A stretch of DNA of 64,000 bases, taken from NCBI GenBank assembly GCA_963785755.1, contig CAWAXG010000002.1:62001-126000 (forward strand). Reading direction: 5' to 3'. Position 1 is the stretch's first letter, and the number at the start of each line of letters is the position of its first letter. This document shows positions 7,774 through 17,337 of the stretch, piece after piece. Both the position numbers and the translations under genes were made by a program. The stretch comes from JACCXG01 sp963785755 (lineage in GTDB: Bacteria; Acidobacteriota; Vicinamibacteria; Vicinamibacterales; 2-12-FULL-66-21). The notes under the pieces were generated by a model. It searched no databases, had not been told where the DNA came from, and worked only from the letters and a program-made list of their open reading frames with translations.

Positions 7774-9537
7774 TCATTCCGTGAGCCCGAGCCGGAGGGT
7801 CGGCGGATCGACGACGTCGTCGAGCTCGACTTCAAAGGTCTCACGCCGCTGCCACGTGTCGATTGCACGGATAACCGCCAGGATGGTTCCGGTGACGACA
7901 AAGAGAACGACCGTGCCCGCGGTAGTGCTCAGCGCCAGACGCTCCAGCCAGGCCACCGCGTACACGCTCACCAGGAAGATGAAGACGTAAACGCCGCCAT
8001 GAGTCGTCACCGTTGCCGCCGGAACGTAACTGGACGCAAACGGCAGTTGGCGATATCCGAGCAGAAAGGCCTCGTCGAGGACGAGCGCGCCGAGCAGCCC
8101 GTATGTGAAGTGCAGGATCGCCGTTGGTCCGCCTAACGCGAAGACGTGTAACGGCAGTAATGCCAGCAGTACGGGAACCACCAGCTTGACGATGGCGGCC
8201 CGTTTGACGCCTGTCATGTACGCGTGATGATTGGCGGGCCGTATGAGATGAAAGAGCCACCTGGCGCGCAGATCCGCCGGCACCCGTACGGAATGGCGAA
8301 AGCCGGTGATTATGGCGGTGACGAACAACAGCTGAACCGCCAGCAACGCAACCGGGGCGCTCGAGAAATCCAGCGATGCGCTCATCCCCGCGACTCGCAG
8401 CGAGACCGTTGCCACAGCGATCGCGACCGCGAGCGGAACCCCAATCGACAGGCGGTTCTGCACGCTGCGGGCGACGACGCGCATGGTGAAGAAGAAGCCC
8501 GCCCGAACGAGGGGCCGGCGCGCAACGGTCCGCCGCGCGATTGCGTCGAAGATCGCGCTCACGGGACCGCGTTCTGCCGTCCGTGAAAACGGCGGATCGG
8601 GCAGCCGTCGATTGTTCCAGAGGTACGCGGCGGCCGAACCGAACAAGACGGCCAGGAACGTGACCGCGCCCACCAGTCCGAGCTCGGACAACATCGGACG
8701 GTGGCTCTGATACATGAATTCGAATGCGCCCTCGGACAGGGCCACCGGACGCGGCAGGTCCGGGCGCGGCAGCTGCGCCCAGATGTGTCCGCTCATCATG
8801 TCGTGAAGTCCCACGAACCACATCGGCGGCAGCAGACGCGTCGTGATGGCGCCCTGCAGCCACAGGGTGGCGACCCTGAAGGACATGGCTGGTATGAGCA
8901 GGAGCGTGGTCACGAGCGCCACGACGAGCGCCGCTCGAACGACCACTGAAATCCGGCGGAACGCGGCGGTTCCCAGGATCGCATGCAGGAGCTCCCGCAG
9001 GCCGAGCACCGCGACGAACCCGAAAGCCGCGGCAGCCGTCGTGCTCGTGATGTGAGCGACGACGAGCGTGGCGACTTGCAGCGCACTCGGCCGCAGCCGG
9101 CTGGCTGCCACGACCGGATGAATCATTGCGGGGACCACATTCAATGCGGCGGCGAATCCCGCCGCGAACACGATCAGCGCCGAGACCTTCGCGCGAATGA
9201 TGACGCCGCGCCTCAGCGGCAGCGGGCCGAGAATCTCCGTATCGCGGCTATCGAGCGCCAGCGCGTCCCACAGCGAAATCGCCACGAGCGCCATGACCGT
9301 GATCGACCACGCGGCGTAGAGAAACTGCACGCGGATCATGTTCGCGGCCGTGCGGCCCGGCATCGGGTAGGGGCTGTTCAGATATGGCAACGACAGCAGA
9401 ATGCTGACGAACAGACCGCCCGTGATCAGCGCCGCCCATGCCTGCGAGAGCACCTGCGCGCGGTCGGCGTCCGGAGAGATCAGGTCGTTCTCGATGAACC
9501 GCTGCAGGAAAAGACGAGTGAGAAGGCGCTCAGGCAC
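7774..9537 (-). CDS. ABC exporter permease, ABC-2-like, multi-spanning
   Basis: A 587-residue integral membrane protein with roughly a dozen hydrophobic segments arranged in two halves separated by soluble stretches. It starts (GTG) within the last codons of the upstream ATP-binding gene, overlapping it by 8 bp, so the two are translationally coupled and form one transporter. The length and the absence of a periplasmic MacB domain separate it from the ADOP permeases elsewhere in the window. It resembles ABC-2-type permeases that move hydrophobic compounds outward or act on membrane proteins; the substrate is unknown. Confidence 0.8.
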   Translation of the reverse strand: MPERLLTRLFLQRFIENDLISPDADRAQVLSQAWAALITGGLFVSILLSLPYLNSPYPMPGRTAANMIRVQFLYAAWSITVMALVAISLWDALALDSRDTEILGPLPLRRGVIIRAKVSALIVFAAGFAAALNVVPAMIHPVVAASRLRPSALQVATLVVAHITSTTAAAAFGFVAVLGLRELLHAILGTAAFRRISVVVRAALVVALVTTLLLIPAMSFRVATLWLQGAITTRLLPPMWFVGLHDMMSGHIWAQLPRPDLPRPVALSEGAFEFMYQSHRPMLSELGLVGAVTFLAVLFGSAAAYLWNNRRLPDPPFSRTAERGPVSAIFDAIARRTVARRPLVRAGFFFTMRVVARSVQNRLSIGVPLAVAIAVATVSLRVAGMSASLDFSSAPVALLAVQLLFVTAIITGFRHSVRVPADLRARWLFHLIRPANHHAYMTGVKRAAIVKLVVPVLLALLPLHVFALGGPTAILHFTYGLLGALVLDEAFLLGYRQLPFASSYVPAATVTTHGGVYVFIFLVSVYAVAWLERLALSTTAGTVVLFVVTGTILAVIRAIDTWQRRETFEVELDDVVDPPTLRLGLTE

Positions 9538-10300
9538 CCGCGGTCACCACGTCGGCGATGTCGCGCGCGATGCGCTCGGGATTCTGGCGCAGGACCAGCT
9601 GCGCGAAGACCTGTTCGAGCGAGCTGCTCGCCAGCAGCGTCCGCAGCTCGGTCACCGAGTCGTCTGCCACCACGCGGCCCTCATGGAGAATGATGACGCG
9701 CGTGCACAGCCGTTCGACGACGTCGAGGATGTGTGACGTGTATAGAATCGCCTTGCCTCGCCGGGCAAGATTCGCGACGAGATGGCGCAACACGAGCGCC
9801 GCGGTCACGTCGAGCCCGGAATCGGGCTCATCGAAGATGAGCAGGTCCGGATCGTGGAGGAGCGCGGCGATCACGAGGATTTTCTGCTTCATCCCCTTTG
9901 AATAGGATCCGATCCCCTGCTCGGCGGCATCGGACAGCCCGAACAGTTCGAGGAGAGCGCCGATCTTGCGATCGATCGCGGCCGGCGGCAGCTCGCGCAG
10001 CCGCCCGACCAGCTCGAGGTGCTCGCGGCCCGAAAGGAACGGATAGAGATGCGGTTCCTCCGGCACGTATCCGAGGCGCCGCCGGAACTCGATCGGATCG
10101 AGCCGGGTCTCGCGGCCGTCGAAGAGCACCGCCCCGCTCGTGGGCTCGAGCAGACCCGTCAGGATGCGGGTCGTGGTCGTCTTGCCGGACCCGTTCGGTC
10201 CGAGATAGCCGACGACTTCTCCTGCATGGACCGCAAAGCTCACGTGATCGACGATCGCGTGTCCATAGAATCGTTTCACCAGGCGTCGTGCTTCGAGCAT
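9530..10300 (-). CDS. ABC transporter ATP-binding protein
   Basis: A 256-residue nucleotide-binding subunit with all catalytic motifs: Walker A GPNGSGKTTT, a Q-loop region GYVPEEPHLYP, signature YSKGMKQKI (a variant of LSGGQ), Walker B LLIFDEPDSGLD and switch histidine in YTSHIL. The KGMKQ signature is usual for ABC-2 exporters of the CcmA/NatA type. The start ATG is the first in the frame with a family-like N-terminus (MLEARRLVKRFYG). It lies directly upstream of, and overlaps, the permease gene. Confidence 0.93.
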   Translation of the reverse strand: MLEARRLVKRFYGHAIVDHVSFAVHAGEVVGYLGPNGSGKTTTTRILTGLLEPTSGAVLFDGRETRLDPIEFRRRLGYVPEEPHLYPFLSGREHLELVGRLRELPPAAIDRKIGALLELFGLSDAAEQGIGSYSKGMKQKILVIAALLHDPDLLIFDEPDSGLDVTAALVLRHLVANLARRGKAILYTSHILDVVERLCTRVIILHEGRVVADDSVTELRTLLASSSLEQVFAQLVLRQNPERIARDIADVVTAGA

Positions 10301-10521
10301 GACGGCTCCTGTTCATTTGATTTCAGCTCGTGTTCGTCGATCTCAATGTGGGTGCGATCCGCTCATACCTGAAGCTTCTACGTATAATGCCGGGCGCTCG
10401 CTGTGCAAGACATTTCGGTTCATGGGCTGCGATCCTTGGAGGTTGAGCCAACGAGCCTCTATTTACTTTTGCCATTACCCAAATCCTCGATCGATCGCCT
10501 ACGCTGGTATCGAGGAGAACA

Positions 10522-11508
10522 ATGCAGAAACGCACGCTTGGCAGAAGCCACCTGGAGGTATCGGCCCTCGGGCTCGGCTGCATGGGGCTGAGCTCCGGCT
10601 ACGGCCCGGCCGTCGACAGGCAGCAGGGCATCTCGCTGCTCCGGTCGGCGGTCGAACGCGGGGTCACATTCTTCGACACCGCCGAGGCGTATGGGCCATT
10701 CACCAATGAAGAGCTCGTGGGCGAGGCGCTCGCGCCTGTCCGCGACGACGTGGTGATCGCGACGAAGTTCGGGTTCACGTTCGAACGCGGCGGCCCGAGC
10801 GGCCTCGACAGCCGGCCGGCGCACATCAGGGAGGTCGCCGAGGCCTCGCTCAAGCGGCTAAAGGTGGATGCGATCGATCTCTTCTATCAGCATCGCGTCG
10901 ACCCGGACGTGCCCATCGAGGACGTCGCGGGCACCGTGAAGGACCTGATTCAGGAAGGCAAGGTCAAGCACTTCGGTATGTCCGAAGCGGGGGTGCAAAC
11001 CATCCGTCGCGCACACGCCGTCCAGCCAGTGACGGCGCTCCAGAGCGAATACTCGCTGTGGACGAGAGGTCCTGAAGCGGAGCTGCTGCAAACGCTCGAG
11101 GAGCTCGGGATCGGATTCGTTCCATTCAGTCCTCTTGGTCGAGGCTTCCTCACCGGCCAGATCAACGAAGAGACGGCGTTCGACAGCTCCGACATCCGCA
11201 GCACCGTGCCTCGATTCACGCCGGAGGCCCGGAAAGCGAATCAGGCCCTGGTCGATCTGCTGCGCGGGATCGGCGATCGGAAGAACGCGACGCCGGCCCA
11301 GATCGCGCTCGCCTGGCTGCTGGCCCGGAAGCCCTGGATTGTTCCAATCCCCGGCACCACGAAGCTTGGACGGCTGGAGGAAAATCTCGGGGCCGCCGGG
11401 GTCCAGCTGACCGCGGCGGATCTCCGGGACATCGACAGCGCCGCTTCCGCGATCACGGTGCAGGGCGCCCGGTACCCCGAACACCTGGAGCGCATGACCG
11501 GTCGCTAA
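10522..11508 (+). CDS. Aldo/keto reductase
   Basis: A 328-residue NADPH-dependent oxidoreductase of the aldo/keto reductase superfamily, closest in layout to the AKR13/YakC group. The catalytic tetrad is visible: Asp and Tyr in FFDTAEAYGPF, Lys in IATKFGF and His in YQHRVDPDVP. NADP-binding elements GRGFLTGQI and the C-terminal IPGTTKLGRLEENLGA are present. The ATG follows GAGGAGAA by a few bases. A TATAAT hexamer lies about 135 bp upstream and could be the -10 of its promoter, although no clear -35 accompanies it. The gene is intact and flanked by an ABC exporter and an inverted repeat. Confidence 0.93.
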   Translation: MQKRTLGRSHLEVSALGLGCMGLSSGYGPAVDRQQGISLLRSAVERGVTFFDTAEAYGPFTNEELVGEALAPVRDDVVIATKFGFTFERGGPSGLDSRPAHIREVAEASLKRLKVDAIDLFYQHRVDPDVPIEDVAGTVKDLIQEGKVKHFGMSEAGVQTIRRAHAVQPVTALQSEYSLWTRGPEAELLQTLEELGIGFVPFSPLGRGFLTGQINEETAFDSSDIRSTVPRFTPEARKANQALVDLLRGIGDRKNATPAQIALAWLLARKPWIVPIPGTTKLGRLEENLGAAGVQLTAADLRDIDSAASAITVQGARYPEHLERMTGR

Positions 11509-11530
11509 GTGGCGCGGTATTGTGTGTGTT

Positions 11531-11617
11531 GTCAACTTCCAATCTCCAACTCCCAACTCCCAAAGCACGCTCGGCCGATCGGCTCTGAGCTCCTTGGGAG
11601 TTGGAGGTTAGGGAATT
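11531..11617. repeat. Inverted pair of degenerate GTTGGGA heptamer arrays
   Basis: The left arm (11531-11565) is built of CCAACTC-type units and the right arm (11593-11617) of the complementary TTGGGAG units, so the two can pair across a 27-nt centre that contains a further small palindrome CGGCCGATCGG. It lies between the aldo/keto reductase stop and the next gene start. Related pairs occur at 20940, 22961 and 39093. Confidence 0.8.
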
Positions 11618-11640
11618 CTCACTAAAGCGGAGAGCTCAGA

Positions 11641-12670
11641 TGAAACGAATCACCTTGCTCACTACCCTGGCGGCGCTCCTCACCGGCGTCGTCGCCGGCG
11701 CGCTGCTCGCGCAGCAGGCACCGGGATCGCTGCCCTTCTTCGTCGGCAATCGCCTCGGTCTGCCGGTCAACCCGGCCGCCGACGGCAAGTTCGAGCCCAT
11801 CTCGTCGAACGTGAAGGTCTACGGCTCGATCTACTCGGCCGAGAGCTGTTCCTACGACGCGGGACGCGGCCTCATCGTGGTGCCCAACCGCGGCGTCCCG
11901 CAAACCGTGCAAGCGAACAACGCCTGGGTGTCGCTGCTCAATCACGACGGCTCGGTGCACACGGCGCGCTGGATCGGCGTGCAGAACCCGCCCGACCGCA
12001 GCAACCTGACGCCGCCGTTGGTGTTGAACGAACCGTCGGCAGCGACATCGCCAACGGCATGCTGTATCTCGCCGACCGCGACGGCGGAACGAGCCCGACC
12101 GAACCCAGCGTTGCCGTCATTCGCCGGTTCAACATGCAGACCGGTGCGCCAGCCGGCGAGATCCGTGTCGACCGCTCCACCTGGTTCAACGACATCGAGG
12201 TCGCGGACGACGGCACGATTTACGCCACTCAGACCGGTGATGCAAGTGAGAAGCCGGATACGGCGACCTGGCAGGTCTGGAAAATCACACCGGACGGCAC
12301 GGCATCGATCTTCGTGCAGGGTCCGCCGCTGCGCCGGCCCAATGGCGTCGCCCTCGACGCGCAGGGCAACATCGTCGTCGTCAACGTCGGCAACGACGAG
12401 GTGCTGACGTTCTCTCCAGCCGGTCAGCTGGTCAAGACCGAGCACGCGGCGCAGGCGGGCAATGATGGTCTCGTCATCATGAAGGACGGGACGAAGTATG
12501 TGAGCAGCGTCCTGAACGGCGGGGTGTCGCGCATTCGTGCCGGCAAGCCTGCCGAGCTCATCGCCCGCAACATTCCGAGCGCCGCCTCGATGTGCTACGA
12601 CGCCGGAGCGAACCAGCTGGTCATCCCGATGAATCCCAACAACGGGCTCGCGTTCGTCAGGCTGGAGTAA
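11641..12670 (+). CDS. Secreted NHL/SMP-30-like beta-propeller protein, one frameshift
   Basis: A secreted protein of about 343 residues after correction. It has a signal peptide (MKRITLLTTLAALLTGVVAG, ending at LLAQQ) and a six-bladed-propeller sequence with repeats such as GSIYSAESCSYDAGRG, NDIEVADDGTIYATQTGD and PNGVALDAQGNIVVVNVGND, as in SMP-30/gluconolactonase or NHL-repeat proteins. The frame breaks near 12034: restoring one T turns the text after LVLNEP into FGSDIANGMLYLADRDGG and joins both halves. The start has GGAGAG upstream. Whether the lost base is real or an error cannot be decided here. The enzyme function is unproven; many such proteins are lactonases or simply binding scaffolds. 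Confidence 0.75.
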
Positions 12671-12702
12671 CAGTCGCGATCGGTGATCCGTGATCGGTGA
12701 AC

Positions 12703-12752
12703 ACACGAGTCGCGGATCCACGCGGATCTGCAGCGATCGTGCGTGCCGTCTT
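12703..12752 (+). repeat. Partial left end of the cloverleaf repeat family
   Basis: The stretch holds two CGCGGATC-type units followed by CTGCAGCGATCGTGCGTGCCG, the same order as the left end of the full copies near 33181 and 49064. The hairpin region that should follow is missing, so this is a truncated or degenerate copy. Confidence 0.6.
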
Positions 12753-12773
12753 CGGGCACCGCGTCCAGGTGAA

Positions 12774-12789
12774 CTCGTTCCGGAACGAG
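12774..12789. promoter_or_regulatory. Perfect 16-bp palindrome CTCGTTCCGGAACGAG
   Basis: This palindrome shares both arms with the one before the DUF1479 gene near 4990. It lies 160 bp upstream of the kinase-FGE fusion gene. It could be an operator, but only two instances are seen. Confidence 0.35.
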
Positions 12790-12938
12790 CTGCTGGGCAC
12801 CACGCCTCACCACGGGTCAGGGGACCGGTCGCCGATGACGTGGCGAAGAAGCTGCTCAGCGAAGTTGAAGACCACGTACGTGCCGCAGATCCTGGCAGCG
12901 CTCCCGGCGACGAAGGCGGCACCACCCCGCACGACGCA

Positions 12939-12944
12939 TATAAT
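12939..12944 (+). promoter_or_regulatory. Consensus -10 hexamer TATAAT just before the kinase-FGE start
   Basis: A perfect TATAAT ends 6 bp before the GTG start of the kinase gene. Transcription would begin at or next to the start codon, giving a leaderless message, and no Shine-Dalgarno sequence is seen. No good -35 box is present at the expected distance. Confidence 0.45.
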
Positions 12945-12950
12945 GCCGGC

Positions 12951-15784
12951 GTGCAGGTCTCGCATTACCGCATCGAAGAGGAAATCGGCCGCGGCGGCAT
13001 GGGGGTCGTGTATCGGGCAGTCGATACGCGCCTCGGCCGCACGGTCGCCGTGAAGATGCTGGCCGCCGAGGCGACGACCGATCCGGATCGCCGCGCCCGC
13101 TTCATCCAGGAAGCGCGCTCCGCCTCGGTCCTCAACCACCCGCACATCGTCACCATCTACGACGTCGGCGAGCAGGACGGCGCGACGTTCATCGCGATGG
13201 AGCTGGTCGACGGCACGCCGCTCGACAAGATGCTGCGCGGCGGCCCGCTGCCGGTGCCCGACGCGCTGCAGTACGCGGTGCAGATTGTCTCGGCGCTCGG
13301 CGTCGCGCACGAGGCCGGCATCGTCCATCGCGACATCAAGCCCGCGAACATCGTGATCACCCGCGACGGCCGGGCCAAGGTCCTCGACTTCGGTCTCGCA
13401 AAGCTGATGGAGCCGGAGCCCACCGACGCGACGATGACCGGCGTCGGCACGCGGCCCGGCATCATTCTGGGAACCGCGGCGTACATGTCGCCGGAACAGG
13501 CGCAGGGCCATCCGGTCGACTCCCGCTCGGATCTGTTTTCGTTCGGCGCGGTCCTCTACGAAATGCTCACCGGCCGCCGGCCGTTTGCCGGCGATTCCGA
13601 GATCGGCCTGATCACCGCGATCCTCCGCGACCAGCCGCCGCCGCTGAAGGCCGCTCGCGCGGATGTGCCGGCCGCGCTGCAATCAATCGTCGACCGTTGT
13701 CTGGCGAAGGATCCTGGCGCGAGATTTCCCGGCGCGCCGTCATTGAAGGCCGCACTGGACGAAGTGCAGGGCAGCCTGAGCCGCCCGCGCGACATGCGCT
13801 GGCGCCGGAGCGTCGTCGTACCGATTGCACTCCTCGTGCTCGCCGCAGCGGCCGCCGGTGGTTGGCTGATCGTGCAGGGACGGCGCGTGCAGTGGGCGCG
13901 GCAGCAGATCCCGGAAATCGAGCGCCTGGCCCAGACCGCGGACGGCGTCGGCGCGGTTCGCCTGGCGCGCGCGGTCGAGCGATATGCGCCCGATGATGTC
14001 GAGCGGGAACGGCAGCGGTGGCGTCCACGCAGTTTCACGAGCTCGCCCGAAGGCGCCGAAGTCCAATTGAAGAACTACGTCGATGTCGGCGGGCCGTGGG
14101 AGTCGATCGGCCGGACGCCGGTTCGCGGCTATCGGCTTCCACTCGCGATGTATCGCGCGCGTTTGACGCTCGCCGGTCACGATCCCGTGGAGATCAGCAT
14201 CAGCGACGACGCGCAGAACGCCGTTCGACTGTGGCCGACCGGAACAACCCCTCCGGGCATGACGTTCGTGCCCGGCGGCCGCTACGCGATCGGCGTGGCG
14301 AGCGCGGTGACCCTGCCTGATTTCTGGATCGACCGGACCGAGGTCACCAATCAGGACTACAAGCGGTTCGTCGACGCCGGCGGTTATCGCAACCCGCAGT
14401 TCTGGAAGCATGCCGTTCACGACACCGAACGGCACGATGACCTTCGAGAACGCCATGGCGCGATTTCGTGACGCGACCGGCCGTCCGGGTCCGGCGGTCT
14501 GGGAGCTTGGCAGCTACCCCGAAGGGCGCGCCGAGTATCCGGTCAGCGGGATCAGCTGGTTCGAGGCCGCGGCGTTTGCCGAATTCACCGGCAAGTCGCT
14601 GCCGACCATCTATCACTGGCATCGCGCTGCCGGTGCAGACAGTCCGCACTCCTATGTTCTGCGGCTCAGCAACTTCGATGGAAAAGGCCTCGAACCAGTG
14701 GGACGGCGCGCCGGGGTTGGGCCGTGGGGCACGCTCGACATGGCGGGCAACGCCAAGGAATGGTGTCTGAATGCGTCCACGCGCACCGACGTCCGCTACA
14801 TCCTCGGCGGCGCGTGGAACGAGCCGGCCTATCGCTTCCGCGACCCAGAAGCGGCAGATCCGTGGCAGCGGGGTCAGGCCTTTGGACTGCGGCTGGTGAA
14901 GAATCTCGGGCCGGTGGGGGACGCCGCTGAACCGGTGCCCACGCTGCACGGCGATCCACAATCGCTCGTGCCGGTCGCGGATGTGCAGTTCGAGGTACTC
15001 AAGGGGTTCTATGCCTACGACCGTGCGCCGCTCGCGGCAAAGGTCGAGGCCGTCGACGACAGCTCGCCGAACTTCCGCCGCGAGACGGTGAGCTTTGCCG
15101 CCGCATACGGCGGCGAGCGCATTCCCGCCCATCTCTACCTGCCGAAGAACGCGCGGCCGCCGTATCAGACGGTGCTGTACTTTCCCAACGCCTACGCCCG
15201 TCAGACGAAATCGAGCAGCCAGCTGGATATGGAGGTATTTGAATTCGTCGTGCGCAGCGGCCGGGCGTTGCTCTACCCCGTCTACAAAGGCACGTTCGAG
15301 CGCGGTGGCGGCACGCCGCTGACCGGGCCGAGCGCAGTGCGCGACATGCACGTGGCCTGGGCCAAGGATGTGTTCCGCGCGGTCGACTACCTCGAGACAC
15401 GCCCGGACCTCGACATCAGCCAGCTTGCGTACTACAGCACCAGCATGGGCGGATTTTACGGTCCGATTCCGGTCGCGCTCGAGCCACGCCTCAAGCTGGC
15501 GATCTTTGCCTTGGCTGGTCTACGGTTCAACTATCCGGCGGAGACCCAGCCGGTCAACTTCATGCCGCGGGTGAAGGTGCCGGTTTTGCTCGTGAACGGC
15601 CGGGATGACTTCCTTGCGCCGGTTGCGGCGCAGCAGCGCTTCATCGATCTGATCGGGACGTCGCCTGAGCACAAGCGCCACGTGATGCTCGACGGCGGCC
15701 ACGTCCCGAACGACTTCCGCGGCGCTGATTCGCGAAGTGCTCGACTGGCTGGACAAGTATCAGCCGGTGCGCGGGGGGACGTAG
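12951..15784 (+). CDS. Ser/Thr kinase - PEGA-like - formylglycine-generating-enzyme - alpha/beta hydrolase fusion, two frameshifts
   Basis: A giant multidomain protein of about 940 residues. The kinase domain (about 1-270) has loop GRGGMGVVYRA, VAVKML, HRDIKPANI, DFGLAK and MSPEQ. A transmembrane helix (IALLVLAAAAAGGWLIV) follows, then a PEGA-like beta domain (SSPEGAEVQLKNYV), then an FGE-sulfatase/SUMF1 domain (MTFVPGGRYAIG, IDRTEVTNQDYKRFVDAGG, YPVSGISWFEAAAFAEFTG, GNAKEWCLN), and a C-terminal dipeptidyl-peptidase-like hydrolase with YYSTSMGGFYG and LLVNGRDDFLAPV. One extra base near 14411 breaks the FGE domain and one near 15718 the C-terminus; removing them restores FWKHPFTTPNG and a stop at TAG. 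GTG was chosen because it gives the family N-terminus VSHYRIEEEIG. This architecture is known in Acidobacteriota and is probably a membrane signalling protein; the ligand is unknown. Confidence 0.8.
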
Positions 15785-15979
15785 CGTTCCGGCTAAAGAC
15801 GGCGGGTACGACGCAACCAGCGCGTTCGTCGGCGATCCGTCCGTGATCGGCGGTCTGCGCTCCCAGAGACGCTCGCGGGACAGCGACGCGACGAAGGGAT
15901 CCAACACTACCGAACTCAACGCCCCATGCCGCGGCAAGCGTAGAATGGCCCCGGAGATCGAGCGGACCACAGGTTTCCG

Positions 15980-17152
15980 GTGCCATCCCCCACGCTCGGA
16001 CGCGACCTGCTCCGGCCGGCAATGCGGCTGGTCGACGCCTTCCTGGCATTCACGTGCTCGGCGGTGGTCTGGCTCGTGTGGATCGCCGCGCCGATTCTCG
16101 CGTCAGTGGCGTGCGCCGTCCCGATTTTTGTCGTCCTCGCCATCTGGGACGCGCTGACCGGCATGCCGGTCGGCGACGCGGCGACTCCGGTTCTCGCGGT
16201 CGCCACGACGCTCCTCATGACCGGCTTGCTGATGCCGGTGTCGTCCAAGGCAGTGCTCCGCGTGTCACTGCGACTCTCGCCGCTGCCGATCGCACGGCCG
16301 GACACGGCGGCGATTCCCGCCGTCCTCTGGATGTCGTGGCTCCTCCTCCCGGTTGTGCTGATTCTCACGCGCGCCGAATGGATCTCGGTCGTGGTGGCCG
16401 TCGCCGTCGGCGCTGGCGGGTTTGCTCGCGTCTACCACTTCAGGCGCAGCTGGCAAGGCCTGCCCGCCGGTCGAACCGTGCTCTTTCTTCGGCGGTTCGG
16501 CCGGACCGCGGACCGGCTCGTATCGTCGGCGATCCGGAGAGCACTGCCCCGGGATGCGTCCCTCGTGTTCCTGGTCGGCGAGCGCCAGGGCGTCGCATCA
16601 TGGGATCCGGTGGTCGTCGCGTTCGACGGGCTCCGCCGCGGCCTGCCCCAGTATCTGCAGAGCACCGACGATCAGTGGGTCGCGCACGTGACACAGCTGG
16701 TGAGGCATGCCGATGCGGTCGTGCTCGATGCCACCGACTGGAGCGACGCGATGGCGACCGAGATGGCCATCGTGCAATCGTGCGGAGCCTCGGGCCGCCT
16801 CACGATTCTCCACCGGGAGCACGAGCGCCCGGAGGCTGCGGACGACCCCCGGCACCTTCACTATCGCGCGAGCTGGCGTCAGGCCGGCGGTCGGATGTTC
16901 TGGGGTATCTACCTGACCCTCGTGCCTGCGGTCATCGCCAGTGACATGGGTTCGCCGCGCGCAGTGTCGATCGTGCTGACGATCGCGGCGGTCATCGCGT
17001 GGGTGCTTCTCGTCGTCCGTCCGCTGATGGATGCGGCCGCCGCCGAGGCGCTGACGCGGCGGCTCAGTGAGACCCGTAGCGCGCCGCTTCAGCGGCGCGT
17101 CTCAGACCGTAGCGCGCCGCTTCAGCGGCGCGTCTCAGACGAGGGCGCTTGA
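15980..17152 (+). CDS. Multi-spanning membrane protein with a cytosolic TIR/SLOG-like module, function unknown
   Basis: A 390-residue protein with four to five transmembrane helices in the first 165 residues, a soluble module of about 140 residues, then two more helices. The soluble part runs TVLFLRRFGRTADRLVSSAI, then a strand SLVFLVGE, then WVAHVTQLVRHADAVVLDAT and a conserved-looking EMAIVQSC before a final strand RLTILH. The order strand - charged FLRRFGR turn - W..V..L...A..VVL recalls TIR- or SLOG-like nucleotide-binding domains seen in membrane proteins; this is a fold-level guess. The GTG start is tentative, since an ATG 14 codons later is equally plausible. The C-terminus ends in two identical 11-residue repeats caused by a tandem DNA repeat. 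Confidence 0.65.
   Translation: MPSPTLGRDLLRPAMRLVDAFLAFTCSAVVWLVWIAAPILASVACAVPIFVVLAIWDALTGMPVGDAATPVLAVATTLLMTGLLMPVSSKAVLRVSLRLSPLPIARPDTAAIPAVLWMSWLLLPVVLILTRAEWISVVVAVAVGAGGFARVYHFRRSWQGLPAGRTVLFLRRFGRTADRLVSSAIRRALPRDASLVFLVGERQGVASWDPVVVAFDGLRRGLPQYLQSTDDQWVAHVTQLVRHADAVVLDATDWSDAMATEMAIVQSCGASGRLTILHREHERPEAADDPRHLHYRASWRQAGGRMFWGIYLTLVPAVIASDMGSPRAVSIVLTIAAVIAWVLLVVRPLMDAAAAEALTRRLSETRSAPLQRRVSDRSAPLQRRVSDEGA
17076..17141 (+). repeat. Two tandem 33-bp units, each containing a perfect hairpin
   Basis: The unit contains the stem GCGCCGCT-TC-AGCGGCGC. Because 33 is a multiple of three, the gene stays open and the protein gains the peptide RSAPLQRRVSD twice. The repeat was probably an intergenic palindrome that was absorbed into the 3' end of the membrane-protein gene. 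Confidence 0.8.
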
Positions 17153-17156
17153 ATCC

Positions 17157-17270
17157 CTCTCCCCAATCCCTGATCCTTGATCCTCATCCCGATCCCAATC
17201 CGGATCCCGATCACCGATCACCGATCACCGATCACGTCACCGGTCACCGATCACCAATCACGTTCCACCT
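17157..17270 (+). repeat. Degenerate GATCACC/GATCCC heptamer array
   Basis: A run of units such as GATCCTT, GATCCCA and GATCACC with mostly 7-bp period fills the gap between the membrane-protein gene and the chalcone-isomerase-like gene. Four near-perfect GATCACC units sit in the middle (around 17210-17235). Confidence 0.7.
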
Positions 17271-17337
17271 CCTCAGCCATTCGTCGCGTGAAACGCGAAC
17301 GGTACCGCGCTCGTCTCCACCTGTAGGTGACGCAGCA

